Shown here: positions 1 through 7,332 of the stretch, in pieces
Numbering within the stretch: the stretch's first letter is position 1
How the letters are laid out: every line of letters begins with the position of its first letter
Source of the DNA: Candidatus Falkowiibacteriota bacterium
GTDB taxonomy: Bacteria; Patescibacteriota; Patescibacteriia; UBA2591; JABMQE01
Reading direction: 5' to 3'
Assembly (NCBI GenBank): GCA_013203415.1
Contig: JABMQE010000032.1
Location: 1-26,806 of the forward strand
DNA length: 26,806 nucleotides
Translations under genes and position numbers: made by a program
Notes under the pieces: generated by a model
Databases searched by the model: none
What the model saw: only the letters and a program-made list of their open reading frames with translations
What the model was told of the DNA's origin: nothing

Positions 1-19
1 GAGATTCGCGAATCTCGCC
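1..19. repeat. Palindromic repeat at the window edge
   Basis: Positions 1-16 form a perfect palindrome (GAGATTCGCGAATCTC), followed by GCC. It lies just past the stop of the minus-strand rmlB gene, so it can form a hairpin at the end of that transcript, but no T-tract follows within the window. The left flank is cut by the window edge, so the full element may be longer. It resembles the other short GC-rich palindromes scattered in intergenic positions here. Confidence 0.6.
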
Positions 20-24
20 TTCAA

Positions 25-1029
25 TTAAGATTTATAGTGCTTTTTATAATATTCTAAATACTCCCCGTTTTTTATCTTTTTCCACCATTCTTCATTATTT
101 TTGAACCACAAAACCGTCTTTTTTATACCTTCCTCAAAACTCACTTCGCTCTTCCATCCAAGCGCTTTAATTTTAGAACAATCAACCGCATACCTTTGGT
201 CGTGTCCCGGTCTAAGGCCAGTCACATGCTTCATTAAAGATTCATCCTTCCCAGTCAACTTCAAAATTGTTTTTGTCAATTCCAAATTAGTAATCTCCGG
301 CTCCTGATTGGCTCCAATATTATAAATCTCGCCCAGCGTACCTTTATGCAAAACAGTGTCAATTCCCCGGCAATTATCCAAAACATAAAGCCAATCCCTA
401 ATTTGTGTGCCCCCGTCATAAACCGGCAATTCCTTATCTTCCAAACAATTTGTGATAAAAAGTGGAATAATTTTCTCTGGATAATGAAAAGGCCCGTAAT
501 TATTTGTGCTCCTGGTAATCAAAACCGGCAAATCAAATGTTCTCCTGCTAGCCAAAACCTGCATATCACCCCCTGCCTTGGAAGCAGAGTAGGGGGATGA
601 TGGATTTAAATAGTCGGATTCTTTTGAAAAACCGGTTTCAATATCACCATAAACCTCATCTGTTGAAACCTGCAAATATTTTTTAATTCCAAATTTTTTA
701 ACTGCCTCAAGCAAAACCCAAGTTCCATAAACATCGGTTTTAATAAAACTGCCCGGGTCGTAAAGCGACCTATCAACATGGCTCTCGGCCGCAAAATTTA
801 CAATCGCATCAACGCCTTTTACCACCTCACCAACCACTTTTTCATCCGCAATATCACCTTTAACAAATTTGTATCTGGCATCATCCTCAATATCCTTCAA
901 ATTATCAAGATTCCCGGCATAAGTTAATTTATCAAGATTAACAACCTCGTAATCAGGATACTTTTCTAAAATATAATGTATAAAATTAGAGCCGATAAAT
1001 CCGGCTCCGCCAGTAATCAAAAGTTTCAT
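25..1029 (-). CDS. rmlB: dTDP-glucose 4,6-dehydratase
   Basis: RmlB converts dTDP-glucose to dTDP-4-keto-6-deoxyglucose, the second step of dTDP-L-rhamnose synthesis, in the cytoplasm. The 334-residue protein has the length and architecture of the extended short-chain dehydrogenase family. The NAD-binding glycine motif GGAGFIG is at residues 7-13, the STDEVYG motif with catalytic Asp124 and Glu125 at 122-128, and the catalytic YxxxK (Tyr147, Lys151) in YSASK. It is the last gene of a three-gene minus-strand operon; its ATG overlaps the stop of the SemiSWEET gene (ATGA). No SD precedes the start, as for most host genes here. The product would feed the glycosyltransferases at 2875-4726 and 24187-25212, but other rml genes are not in the window. 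Identification is secure. Confidence 0.95.
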   Translation of the reverse strand: MKLLITGGAGFIGSNFIHYILEKYPDYEVVNLDKLTYAGNLDNLKDIEDDARYKFVKGDIADEKVVGEVVKGVDAIVNFAAESHVDRSLYDPGSFIKTDVYGTWVLLEAVKKFGIKKYLQVSTDEVYGDIETGFSKESDYLNPSSPYSASKAGGDMQVLASRRTFDLPVLITRSTNNYGPFHYPEKIIPLFITNCLEDKELPVYDGGTQIRDWLYVLDNCRGIDTVLHKGTLGEIYNIGANQEPEITNLELTKTILKLTGKDESLMKHVTGLRPGHDQRYAVDCSKIKALGWKSEVSFEEGIKKTVLWFKNNEEWWKKIKNGEYLEYYKKHYKS

Positions 1030-1316
1030 AAGTCTTTATTTATATCTCTAGTATGTCTTTTATATTTTTGGATCAAAAATAAAAGTAAAATTATAAAGCT
1101 TGTAGATACTGCCTCTAAAATTATATAAACCTTATCCCTGGTTGTAATAGCGTAAATCAGAAGCAAGGCGTTTCCTATCCCCCAAATTAACCAAGCTAGA
1201 AAACTGACTCCAGTTGAATCTTTGACTTTTAAAAGATGAATGGTTTGGGGCAAATAGGCCGTGAGGATAACAATACTGCCGATTAAACCGACGAATTCCA
1301 GAAAACTTAAACTCAT
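1026..1316 (-). CDS. SemiSWEET / PQ-loop family small transporter
   Basis: A 96-residue membrane protein with three predicted transmembrane helices (about 8-26, 40-58 and 64-84). It carries a Pro-Gln pair at residues 23-24 in the first helix (TAYLPQTIHLL) and a conserved F-LAWLIWGIGNALLLIYA-like second helix. This is the bacterial SemiSWEET layout, in which two three-helix subunits dimerise to form a sugar transporter. The true substrate cannot be read from sequence. The start overlaps the Nudix stop and the stop overlaps the rmlB start, both as ATGA, so translation is probably coupled. It could also be an uncharacterised PQ-loop protein rather than a sugar carrier. Confidence 0.8.
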   Translation of the reverse strand: MSLSFLEFVGLIGSIVILTAYLPQTIHLLKVKDSTGVSFLAWLIWGIGNALLLIYAITTRDKVYIILEAVSTSFIILLLFLIQKYKRHTRDINKDL

Positions 1317-1855
1317 AATTTTTTATTTTTATATAATAAATACTTTAAAATACTCGTTATTGTCAGCCCACAAGTTATTTCATTATTATTTATCATCGCG
1401 AGTATTTTTTCTAAACTCTCTTTTCTTAAAATAATATCCTCGCTTGGCTCTCGGTTTGGCTTGATTTTACTTAATCCGCGAGCTAAAAACAAAGTGCACT
1501 TTTCCGAAGAATGTCCAGTTCCGGGATTAAAATGTCCTAATTTTATCCACTTGCTTGCTTTTAACCCCGCTTCTTCCTGCAATTCTCTTTTAGCATTTAC
1601 CAAAGGTGCAACTCCTTCATCTCCAGCACCAGTTACAATTTCCCAAGAAAATTTTCCAATCGGATATCGGCTTTGGCCAACCAGATATATTTTTTCGTCC
1701 TTATCACAGGCAATAACAGAAACACTCTCGCTCGTGTCAACAACAAAATACTTGCCCGCCTTGCCATCCGGCCGGATAACATCATCTTCCCGTACCCTAA
1801 ACCAAGGGTTCTCATGTGCTATTTTACTTGATATTTTTTTCCACTTATATTTCAT
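1313..1855 (-). CDS. Nudix hydrolase, ADP-ribose pyrophosphatase-like
   Basis: A 180-residue Nudix-fold protein, probably hydrolysing a nucleoside diphosphate linked to another group (NDP-sugar or ADP-ribose type). The Nudix box spans residues 76-98 and contains the core REL-EE-GL (Arg90, Glu91, Glu94, Glu95, Gly97). The first glutamate of the GX5EX7REUXEEXGU consensus is replaced: residue 82 is Val. The metal-binding REUxEE core is intact, so activity is likely retained. It is first in the operon with the SemiSWEET and rmlB genes, downstream of a good promoter at 1891-1920. No SD precedes the ATG. Substrate is unknown; a role in sugar-nucleotide housekeeping is inferred only from context. 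Confidence 0.85.
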   Translation of the reverse strand: MKYKWKKISSKIAHENPWFRVREDDVIRPDGKAGKYFVVDTSESVSVIACDKDEKIYLVGQSRYPIGKFSWEIVTGAGDEGVAPLVNAKRELQEEAGLKASKWIKLGHFNPGTGHSSEKCTLFLARGLSKIKPNREPSEDIILRKESLEKILAMINNNEITCGLTITSILKYLLYKNKKL

Positions 1856-1890
1856 AACACTTGTTAAAGATTTTAAGCTTTAGTATACTC

Positions 1891-1920
1891 ATTATAGCCC
1901 TAATTCTCGTATTTTGGCAA
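1891..1920 (-). promoter_or_regulatory. Sigma-70 promoter of the Nudix-SemiSWEET-rmlB operon
   Basis: Reading the minus strand, TTGCCA (1915-1920) and TATAAT (1891-1896) are separated by 18 bases. The -10 is a perfect match and the -35 has five of six. Transcription would start near 1884, giving a leader of about 30 bases without an SD. It lies just downstream of the terminator that ends the neighbouring islet. Confidence 0.65.
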
Positions 1921-1936
1921 TAACATAAATAGCTGC

Positions 1937-1968
1937 AAAAGAAAGCACCACCCCCGTAAGGATGGTGC
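1937..1968 (-). terminator. Intrinsic terminator of the three-gene islet
   Basis: On the minus strand, GCACCATCC pairs with GGGTGGTGC (1945-1968, one mismatch), followed by TTTCTTTTGC. It lies about 37 bases beyond the stop of the 69-residue gene and closes the islet. Confidence 0.75.
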
Positions 1969-2004
1969 ACGACTTCAGTAATCCCGGCCGGCATAGCCAG
2001 AAGG

Positions 2005-2214
2005 CTAAGCAGCGTCAAGATTACCGACCTGCGGCCAACGCTGCGACATCTCATCCCAGGCGGAGTGTTCGCCCTTCGTGGTTCTTGCAGCCAAATCGAG
2101 AGCTGTATAAGAACCATCGCCACCGCGAACGATGGTCATACGGACCGCAAAACAAGGATCACTATGCGGATGATTTTCAAGCCAATCATAAGCTTGGTCT
2201 AGAGTTAATAGCAT
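2005..2214 (-). CDS. Small hypothetical protein, islet 1, third gene
   Basis: A 69-residue predicted soluble protein of no family I recognise. The start is chosen at 2214 because AGGAAGGAGG lies just upstream with normal spacing; an ATG eight codons earlier (2238) has no such signal. The protein begins MLLTLDQAYDWLENHPHSD and is rich in Trp, Asp and Ala with only one lysine, unlike the lysine-rich host proteins. It follows the 84-residue gene by about 20 bases and precedes an intrinsic terminator at 1937-1968, so it is the last member of a three-gene transcription unit. The higher GC content and strong SD mark it as belonging to the islet class. Function unknown. Confidence 0.7.
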   Translation of the reverse strand: MLLTLDQAYDWLENHPHSDPCFAVRMTIVRGGDGSYTALDLAARTTKGEHSAWDEMSQRWPQVGNLDAA

Positions 2215-2234
2215 CTCCTGCCTCCTTCCTGGAA

Positions 2235-2489
2235 TCATACCTCCGCACTACACATCGGTTTCTCATCCGCTGGCCCCATGGCCAATTCGAGCCCTCCTTT
2301 CCGAATACTGACAAGCAACTTCCGCACATCCGGAATACTGATAGCAGCGATATCAGCATCCCAGACCTGTAATGCGATGTCTCGAAGCCGCTTATCGAAC
2401 TTAGGCGGTACTGCCACGCCACTAAAGCCGGCTATCACCACCTCGTTATGAGCGTTTATCAGCTCCTCCAGCTTCTCCCTGCTCGTCAT
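2235..2489 (-). CDS. Small hypothetical protein, islet 1, second gene
   Basis: An 84-residue protein beginning MTSREKLEELINAHNEV. The start at 2489 is set by GGAGGGAGGAA seven bases upstream; the longer frame from 2522 lacks a signal. No transmembrane helix or known motif is evident. The segment VWDADIAAI (about residues 42-50) resembles VWDKDIIAI in the 91-residue product of the preceding gene, and both are preceded by a phenylalanine and arginine-containing helix, so the two may be distant paralogues. It lies 17 bases after that gene and upstream of the 69-residue gene. Function unknown. Confidence 0.7.
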   Translation of the reverse strand: MTSREKLEELINAHNEVVIAGFSGVAVPPKFDKRLRDIALQVWDADIAAISIPDVRKLLVSIRKGGLELAMGPADEKPMCSAEV

Positions 2490-2506
2490 CGTATTCCTCC
2501 CTCCAT

Positions 2507-2782
2507 TCAGTGAGCAGAACACAACGCCAAAGCACTGAAATATTCTAACCGAACCTCGACGCGCTCAGCAGCGTCTTCGATAGCTATTATATCCTTATCC
2601 CAGACCCCTGCGGCAGCACGAACTAAAATCCCGCGCGTTATAGCAAGTATCCGTTCCCGGAAATCCTGATATGGACACAACGATAGGTGTTTCTGAGCAA
2701 CCATATAGAAACCATAAGTCACTCTTAATCTCTCAATCCTATGCGCAGCTGGCGACGTAGTCCTCTTGCTGAGTGTCGGCAT
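2507..2782 (-). CDS. Small hypothetical protein, islet 1, first gene
   Basis: A 91-residue predicted soluble protein, starting at 2782 where GGAGGAGGAGCT directly precedes the ATG (MPTLSKRTTSPAAHRIERL). The upstream extension to 2896 would run through the promoter and is rejected. The C-terminal half contains VWDKDIIAIEDAAERVEVRLEY, partly matched by the next gene's product. It is transcribed from a strong promoter at 2853-2881 with a leader of roughly 65 bases. Arginine dominates over lysine, unlike the host genes. No function can be assigned. Confidence 0.7.
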   Translation of the reverse strand: MPTLSKRTTSPAAHRIERLRVTYGFYMVAQKHLSLCPYQDFRERILAITRGILVRAAAGVWDKDIIAIEDAAERVEVRLEYFSALALCSAH

Positions 2783-2852
2783 AGCTCCTCCTCCGCGTGT
2801 TTGCGTATTCTCATGCGTATCCTCAACGAATGATCTACTTATCTTCTTATTA

Positions 2853-2881
2853 AGAATACTCTCCATAACCATATATGTCAA
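2853..2881 (-). promoter_or_regulatory. Strong sigma-70 promoter of islet 1
   Basis: On the minus strand, a perfect TTGACA (2876-2881) is followed after 17 bases by TATTCT (2853-2858). The -35 overlaps the first codons of the divergent glycosyltransferase gene at 2875, so the islet promoter partly uses host coding sequence. Confidence 0.75.
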
Positions 2882-3864
2882 CTCCGTTATTAACAATCAT
2901 TATTGTTGCCTGGAACAGTGAAAAATACTTGCCATTCTGCCTAAAATCAATTTTTAACCAAACTCTAAAGGACTTTAGGGTGATTGTTGTTGATAATGGC
3001 TCCGAAGACGAAACCATCAAATTTATCCGCGAACAATATCCCCAAATAACTGTATTAGAAAACAAAAAAAACCTCGGCTTTGCCAAAGCTAATAATCAGG
3101 GCCTAAAACTATCAAAAGGGGAGTATGTTTTAATCTGTAATCCAGATATTATTCTAGAACCAGATTTTCTAAAACAGGCAACAGAAACAATAAAAAAAGA
3201 CAAAAAAATCGCTGCCGCAGGCGGCAAACTCCTAAAAGTTAAATGGTCCAACGAGGACTTGCCTAATCCCGAAAAAACTGATATAATAGATTCTCTTGGG
3301 TTAATACCCCAAAAATCTCATAACTTTAAAGAAATAAATTCGGATAAAAAAGATAAACCAGAAGAAACAGAACAAAAACAGGTTTTTGGCATTTCCGGCG
3401 CGCTTACCCTATTCCGGCGCTCTTGCCTGGAACAAATAAAATACCAAGAAGAATTTTTTGATGAAAACTTTTTTGCCTACAAAGAAGATATTGATATTGC
3501 TTGGCGCCTTAAGCTCGCCGGCTTTACCGCAGTCATAAATCCCAAAGCCACGGCTTATCACTTTCGAGGCATAAGCGGGTCTGATGAACGCAAAACCCGT
3601 GGTAAAAAAATTAACCAGCTCTCCCATAAAAATCATCTTTTGTTAATAATAAAAAACCAAACACTTACAAACCTTTTTATTTTCCAGCCCCATATTCTTC
3701 TGCGCGAGTTTGGCAAATTCCTCTATCTTTTAATCCGCGAGCAATCAACCCTGCTTGCCCTTGGCCAGTTTGTAAAACAACTGCCAAGCACCCTTAAAAA
3801 AAGAAAATACATACTTTCAAAAAGAAAAATTTCAAACAAAGAAATTAGACAATGGTTCAAATAA
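2875..3864 (+). CDS. Family 2 glycosyltransferase, WbbL/rhamnosyltransferase-like
   Basis: A 329-residue GT-A fold glycosyltransferase that would transfer a sugar from a nucleotide donor to a surface glycan or lipid carrier. The N-terminus has the LTIIIVAWN strand and VVDNGSEDET nucleotide-binding motif. The NPD at about residue 90 (LICNPDIIL) stands in for the DxD metal site, and KEDIDIAWRLKLAG near 205 matches the C-terminal ED motif of the WbbL family. The C-terminal 80 residues are basic and hydrophobic, suggesting membrane association. The ATG has no SD. A second related gene follows 73 bases later, after a palindromic repeat. The acceptor is unknown; rhamnose as donor is suggested by nearby rmlB only. 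Confidence 0.88.
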   Translation: MSTPLLTIIIVAWNSEKYLPFCLKSIFNQTLKDFRVIVVDNGSEDETIKFIREQYPQITVLENKKNLGFAKANNQGLKLSKGEYVLICNPDIILEPDFLKQATETIKKDKKIAAAGGKLLKVKWSNEDLPNPEKTDIIDSLGLIPQKSHNFKEINSDKKDKPEETEQKQVFGISGALTLFRRSCLEQIKYQEEFFDENFFAYKEDIDIAWRLKLAGFTAVINPKATAYHFRGISGSDERKTRGKKINQLSHKNHLLLIIKNQTLTNLFIFQPHILLREFGKFLYLLIREQSTLLALGQFVKQLPSTLKKRKYILSKRKISNKEIRQWFK

Positions 3865-3878
3865 AATTTATAAAGTTA

Positions 3879-3917
3879 TCTCCCCCTTACCAAGGGGGAG
3901 AACGCAAGAGGGGGTAA
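3879..3917. repeat. Palindromic intergenic repeat, family A, intact copy
   Basis: A 23-base imperfect palindrome (TCTCCCCCTTACC paired with AAGGGGGAGA, 3879-3901) is followed by ACGCAAGAGGGGGTAA. The same sequence recurs at 4741-4823, where it is interrupted by two insertions. It lies between two glycosyltransferase genes. Confidence 0.85.
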
Positions 3918-3937
3918 AAAGGAGAAAAACAAAGAAG

Positions 3938-4726
3938 ATGTTACTCTCAATCATTATCCTAAACTACAAATCCAAAGGCCTGGTTAAATACTGCCTTAAA
4001 AATATCGCCACCTTAAATTTAGATTTTGATTACGAAATTATTGTTATAGATAACGATTCCAGAGACAACTGCTTAGCCCTGGTAGAGCAAGAGTTCGGCG
4101 CCAGCCCAAAAGTTAAAACAATCCAATCAAACAAAAACTTAGGCATGGGCGCAGGCAATAACTTAGGGATAAGAAAAGCCCAAGGAAAATATATTCTTGT
4201 CTTAAATCCGGACATCATCATTCTAAAAGGGACATTAGAAAAAATGATTTCGTTTTTAGAATCCGATGATAAAGCCGGCATCGTAGCGCCAAAGCTCAAA
4301 AACCCGAATAACACCATCCAAACTTCTGCTTTCCGCTTCCCCAACTTCTGGCGCCCGTTATACCGCCGCACACCCTTAGGCAAAACTAAGTGGGGCCAAA
4401 AAAAACTAAACCATTTTTTAATAATCGATTGGGACAAAAAAAGCTCCAGAACAGTAGATTGGGCCTTGGGCGCCTGCCTCTTGTTTCGTAAAAAAGATTT
4501 AGACGAGATTGGTTTATTTGACGAAAGATTTTTCTTATTTTTCGAAGATACCGACCTTTGCCGCCGCTATAAAAATTCCGGCCGCGAGGTTTGGTATCTG
4601 CATGATGCTCCAATGATTCATTACCCCCATCGCCTCTCCGCCAAAAAATTATTCTCTTCCCCAGTTCGCGCTCATCTAATCTCCCAAGTAAAATATTTTC
4701 TAAAATGGAGAAATAAAGAAAACTAG
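3938..4726 (+). CDS. Family 2 glycosyltransferase, WbbL-like
   Basis: A 262-residue glycosyltransferase with the same architecture as the gene at 2875 but shorter. It shows LSIIILNYKSKGL at the N-terminus, VIDNDSRDN at about 36-44, the metal-site NPD in LVLNPDIII, the substrate-loop NNLG, and the C-terminal FFEDTDLCRRYKNSG motif where the Glu-Asp pair contributes to catalysis. Its C-terminus ends in basic residues. A GGAG lies about 15 bases before the ATG but is too distant to be a convincing SD. It is likely to act with the preceding gene in one glycan pathway. The exact sugar and acceptor are unknown. Confidence 0.88.
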   Translation: MLLSIIILNYKSKGLVKYCLKNIATLNLDFDYEIIVIDNDSRDNCLALVEQEFGASPKVKTIQSNKNLGMGAGNNLGIRKAQGKYILVLNPDIIILKGTLEKMISFLESDDKAGIVAPKLKNPNNTIQTSAFRFPNFWRPLYRRTPLGKTKWGQKKLNHFLIIDWDKKSSRTVDWALGACLLFRKKDLDEIGLFDERFFLFFEDTDLCRRYKNSGREVWYLHDAPMIHYPHRLSAKKLFSSPVRAHLISQVKYFLKWRNKEN

Positions 4727-4740
4727 TTTCAACATTATTA

Positions 4741-4823
4741 TCTCCCCCTTACCACCTGTCCAGAGCAAAGTCGAAGGAAGGGGGACCTGCCTGCCGGCAG
4801 GCAGGGAACGCAAGAGGGGGTAA
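4741..4823. repeat. Family A repeat interrupted by two nested insertions
   Basis: This copy can be aligned base by base with 3879-3917. The ends match (TCTCCCCCTTACCA and GAACGCAAGAGGGGGTAA). A 24-base segment (4755-4778, containing CAGAGCAAAGTCGAAGG) and a 20-base perfect palindrome CCTGCCTGCCGGCAGGCAGG (4786-4805) interrupt it, leaving AGGGGGA between them. The clean junctions indicate two separate insertions of short palindromic units. Confidence 0.85.
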
Positions 4824-4872
4824 GAACGCACAAAATGGAATTGGAATTGAGTAAAGTGGGTGATAAAAGCCC

Positions 4873-4918
4873 GTCCCAAACCCCTCCCGAGACCTCCCCT
4901 TGAATTAAGGGGAGGATA
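4873..4918. repeat. Palindromic repeat, family B
   Basis: GTCCCAAACCCCTCC is followed by CCTCCCCTTGAATTAAGGGGAGG, an imperfect palindrome, then ATA. The same arrangement occurs at 10399-10446. It lies just before the trigger factor gene and could form a hairpin in its leader. Confidence 0.8.
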
Positions 4919-4943
4919 GTAGTTAATAAATTTAACAAAAAAA

Positions 4944-6227
4944 ATGTCACACACAATTACAAAAAATCAAACCGGCGAAGCCATAATCGATGGCACCATT
5001 AGTGCCCTGGACTTAAAAACAGAATCTTCCTGGGCCGCAGCCCGCCTTTCCAAGGACTTTAAAATTCCTGGTTTTAGGCCGGGCAAAGCGCCTTATGATA
5101 TTGTAAAAAAAGAAATCGGCGAAGCCAAAATTTTAGAAGAGGCCGCCGACAAACTTGTTACCGATAAACTAAACGAAATTATAAAAAAAGAAAATTTAGA
5201 AATCGCCGGCCAGCCAAAAATAGAAGTTAAAAAATTAGCCGCTGGCAATGATTTAATTTTTACGGCTTTAGTTCCCTTAATTCCAAAAGTCACTCTGCCA
5301 GATTTTTCTAAAATAGAAGTAAAGTCAGAAGAAATAAAAGTCGATGAAGAAAAAGTAGGACAGAGCATAGAACAGCTACAGCAGATGAGAACCAAAGAAG
5401 TTCGCGAAAAAAGGCACTCGGAAAAAGGGGATAAAGTCGAAGTTGATTTCGAAGTTAAAGTAGAAGGCAAGGTTATAGAAGGCGGCAAAGCCGAAAAATT
5501 CTCTGTCGTAATCGGTGAAAATCAGATGATTCCCGGTTTCGAGGAAAAACTCATCGGTCTAAAAGAGGGCGAGGAAAAAGAGTTTAATTTAGAATTTCCC
5601 AAAAACTATGCCGAGCACCTGGCCGGAAAAAAAGCCGAGTTTAAAGTTAAACTCCATGGCGTATTCAAACGTGAACTGCCAGATGCAAACGATGAGTTTG
5701 CAAAATCCTGCGGTGCCAAAAATTTAGATGACTTAAAAAATAAAATTAAAGAAAATCTTAAAAAAGAAGCCGAAGCCAAAGCCAAAGAAAAGCAAGAAGT
5801 CGAAATAATAGAAAAAGCCACTGGGGCTGCTAGTTTTGGTGCCATACCAGAATCTCTTATAAAAAGTGAACAGCACAACATGCTTCATGAGCTCGAAGCT
5901 CAAATCACCCAAAGCGGCGGCAAATTCGAGGATTACTTGCTCCATGCTAAAAAAACTAAAGAAGAGTTGCGAGAAAGCTTTAAGGATAATGCCGCAAAAA
6001 GAGTAAAAACCCAAATCCTCTTCCGTCAAATAATCAAAGACAACAAAATCGAACCTGATAAAAACAAGGTTGAAGAAGAAATCAAAAAAGCCGAACTAAT
6101 GTATGCCTCAGCTCCCGAGATGGCCGAAAAAATAAAAAGCCCTGACTACCGCCGCTACGTCGAAATGTCTGTCCTTAACCGCCAGGTCATCGAGTGGGTA
6201 AAACGTCACGCAACACATAGCACATAA
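4944..6227 (+). CDS. tig: Trigger factor (ribosome-associated chaperone)
   Basis: Trigger factor binds beside the ribosomal exit tunnel and shields nascent chains. The 427-residue product has the normal length. The ribosome-binding signature GFRPGKAP is at residues 43-50 in the N-terminal domain. The peptidyl-prolyl isomerase domain covers about 160-245, with a recognisable GDKVEVDFEV start and MIPGFEEKLIGLKEGEEKEF core. The long helical C-terminal domain spans about 250-427. The protein is very rich in Lys and Glu. The ATG follows an A-rich stretch without an SD. It stands apart from clpP/clpX, its usual neighbours, and is followed by mreB copy 1. Confidence 0.95.
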   Translation: MSHTITKNQTGEAIIDGTISALDLKTESSWAAARLSKDFKIPGFRPGKAPYDIVKKEIGEAKILEEAADKLVTDKLNEIIKKENLEIAGQPKIEVKKLAAGNDLIFTALVPLIPKVTLPDFSKIEVKSEEIKVDEEKVGQSIEQLQQMRTKEVREKRHSEKGDKVEVDFEVKVEGKVIEGGKAEKFSVVIGENQMIPGFEEKLIGLKEGEEKEFNLEFPKNYAEHLAGKKAEFKVKLHGVFKRELPDANDEFAKSCGAKNLDDLKNKIKENLKKEAEAKAKEKQEVEIIEKATGAASFGAIPESLIKSEQHNMLHELEAQITQSGGKFEDYLLHAKKTKEELRESFKDNAAKRVKTQILFRQIIKDNKIEPDKNKVEEEIKKAELMYASAPEMAEKIKSPDYRRYVEMSVLNRQVIEWVKRHATHST

Positions 6228-6292
6228 CAGTGTAAATAAACCAATAAATTAAATCATTGACATTTTCCCTCAAGCTGATAACCTAAAGTAAG

Positions 6293-6320
6293 AATTATCA
6301 ATTATTAATTATCAATTATC
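6293..6320. repeat. Four tandem heptamers before mreB copy 1
   Basis: AATTATC, AATTATT, AATTATC, AATTATC occur head to tail and end three bases before the GTG start of mreB. A second set of four different AT-rich heptamers occupies the same position before mreB copy 2 (17972-17999). Function unknown; the position would affect the 5' leader. Confidence 0.8.
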
Positions 6321-6323
6321 AAA

Positions 6324-7331
6324 GTGTTTATAAAACGCATCGGAATCGATTTAGGCACAGCCAATACCTTGGTTCATCTCCCGAACCGGGGTATTGTTAT
6401 TAACGAGCCCAGCGTTGTTGCTATATCCAAAATCGATAAAGCCATCTTAGCGGTTGGCGACGAAGCCAAGGAAATGCTTGGCCGCACACCAGACACCATT
6501 GTTGCCCAGCGTCCGTTGAAAGACGGCGTGATTGCCGATTACAAAACTACCGAAGCTATGCTTCGTTATTTTATTTCCAAAGCCATCGGCGGTTTTAGAA
6601 TTTTTAGGCCGGAAGTTATGGTCTCTGTCCCAGCCGGCATAACCTCAACCGAAAAAAGGGCGGTTATCGATGCCACCATGGCCGCCGGCGCCAAAGCCGC
6701 TTATATTATAAAAGAGCCCATTGCCGCCGCCATCGGCGCAAATGTCCCAATCGGCTCCGCCTCGGGCCATATGATAATTGATATGGGCGGGGGAACCAGC
6801 GAAATGGCCGTCATCTCCTTGGGCGGCATAGTTGCCAACACCTCGGTCCGGGTTGCCGGCAACAAATTTGATTTAGCGACTTCCGGCTATATCCGTAAAA
6901 AATATAATCTTGCCATTGGCGAACGCACTGCCGAAGAGATAAAAATTAAAGTCGGCTCTGCTCTCTTTTTAGAAAAAAAACTAACAACCGATATCCGCGG
7001 CCGAGATATGATAACCGGCCTCCCCCGGATGATAAGCATCTCCTCGGATGATATTACTAATGCTATCCAGGAAGAATTAGAAGAAATAATCACTGCCTTA
7101 AAATCCGTTCTTCAGGATACCCCGCCCGAGCTCTCGGCCGATGTTATGGACAAGGGCATGGTTTTAGCCGGCGGCTCTAGTTTACTCCGCAACATCGATA
7201 AGCTTTTTTCCCAAGCCACTGGCGTTCCGGCTTATGTTGCCGACGACCCGCTTCTCTGCGTTGCCCGCGGCACCGGCATTGCCTTAGACAACCTAGAAAG
7301 CTACAAACGTTCCATCCTAGCCACAAAGTAA
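6324..7331 (+). CDS. mreB: Rod-shape actin homologue MreB, copy 1
   Basis: MreB polymerises on the inner membrane and guides peptidoglycan synthesis. The 335-residue product has the actin-fold phosphate 1 motif DLGTAN (residues 9-14), the phosphate 2 motif DMGGGTSE (153-160), and the adenosine motif LAGGSSLLR near the C-terminus. The start is GTG. It has a shorter N-terminus than the second MreB at 18008, and it is not followed by mreC; it is followed after one base by a methyltransferase. It is clearly MreB and not DnaK or FtsA. Divergence from copy 2 is large, including most of the C-terminal half, so the two are old paralogues rather than a recent duplication. Confidence 0.93.
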   Translation: MFIKRIGIDLGTANTLVHLPNRGIVINEPSVVAISKIDKAILAVGDEAKEMLGRTPDTIVAQRPLKDGVIADYKTTEAMLRYFISKAIGGFRIFRPEVMVSVPAGITSTEKRAVIDATMAAGAKAAYIIKEPIAAAIGANVPIGSASGHMIIDMGGGTSEMAVISLGGIVANTSVRVAGNKFDLATSGYIRKKYNLAIGERTAEEIKIKVGSALFLEKKLTTDIRGRDMITGLPRMISISSDDITNAIQEELEEIITALKSVLQDTPPELSADVMDKGMVLAGGSSLLRNIDKLFSQATGVPAYVADDPLLCVARGTGIALDNLESYKRSILATK

Positions 7332-7332
7332 T

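Noticed and set aside
567..603. Inverted repeat within rmlB (ATCACCCCCT with AGGGGGATGAT)
   Set aside because: It encodes the conserved YSASK active-site region of RmlB at normal length, so it is not an inserted element.
1962..2372. 136-codon open frame on the plus strand across islet 1
   Set aside because: It is antisense to two minus-strand genes with strong SDs, starts inside the terminator hairpin and shows no signal of its own.
5093..5488. 131-codon antisense frame within trigger factor
   Set aside because: It is a shadow of the lysine-rich trigger factor frame, with a low-complexity Ser/Phe/Ile product and no start signal.
6257..6290. TTGACA upstream of mreB copy 1 as a promoter
   Set aside because: No acceptable -10 box occurs at 16-18 bases, so the match is probably chance.
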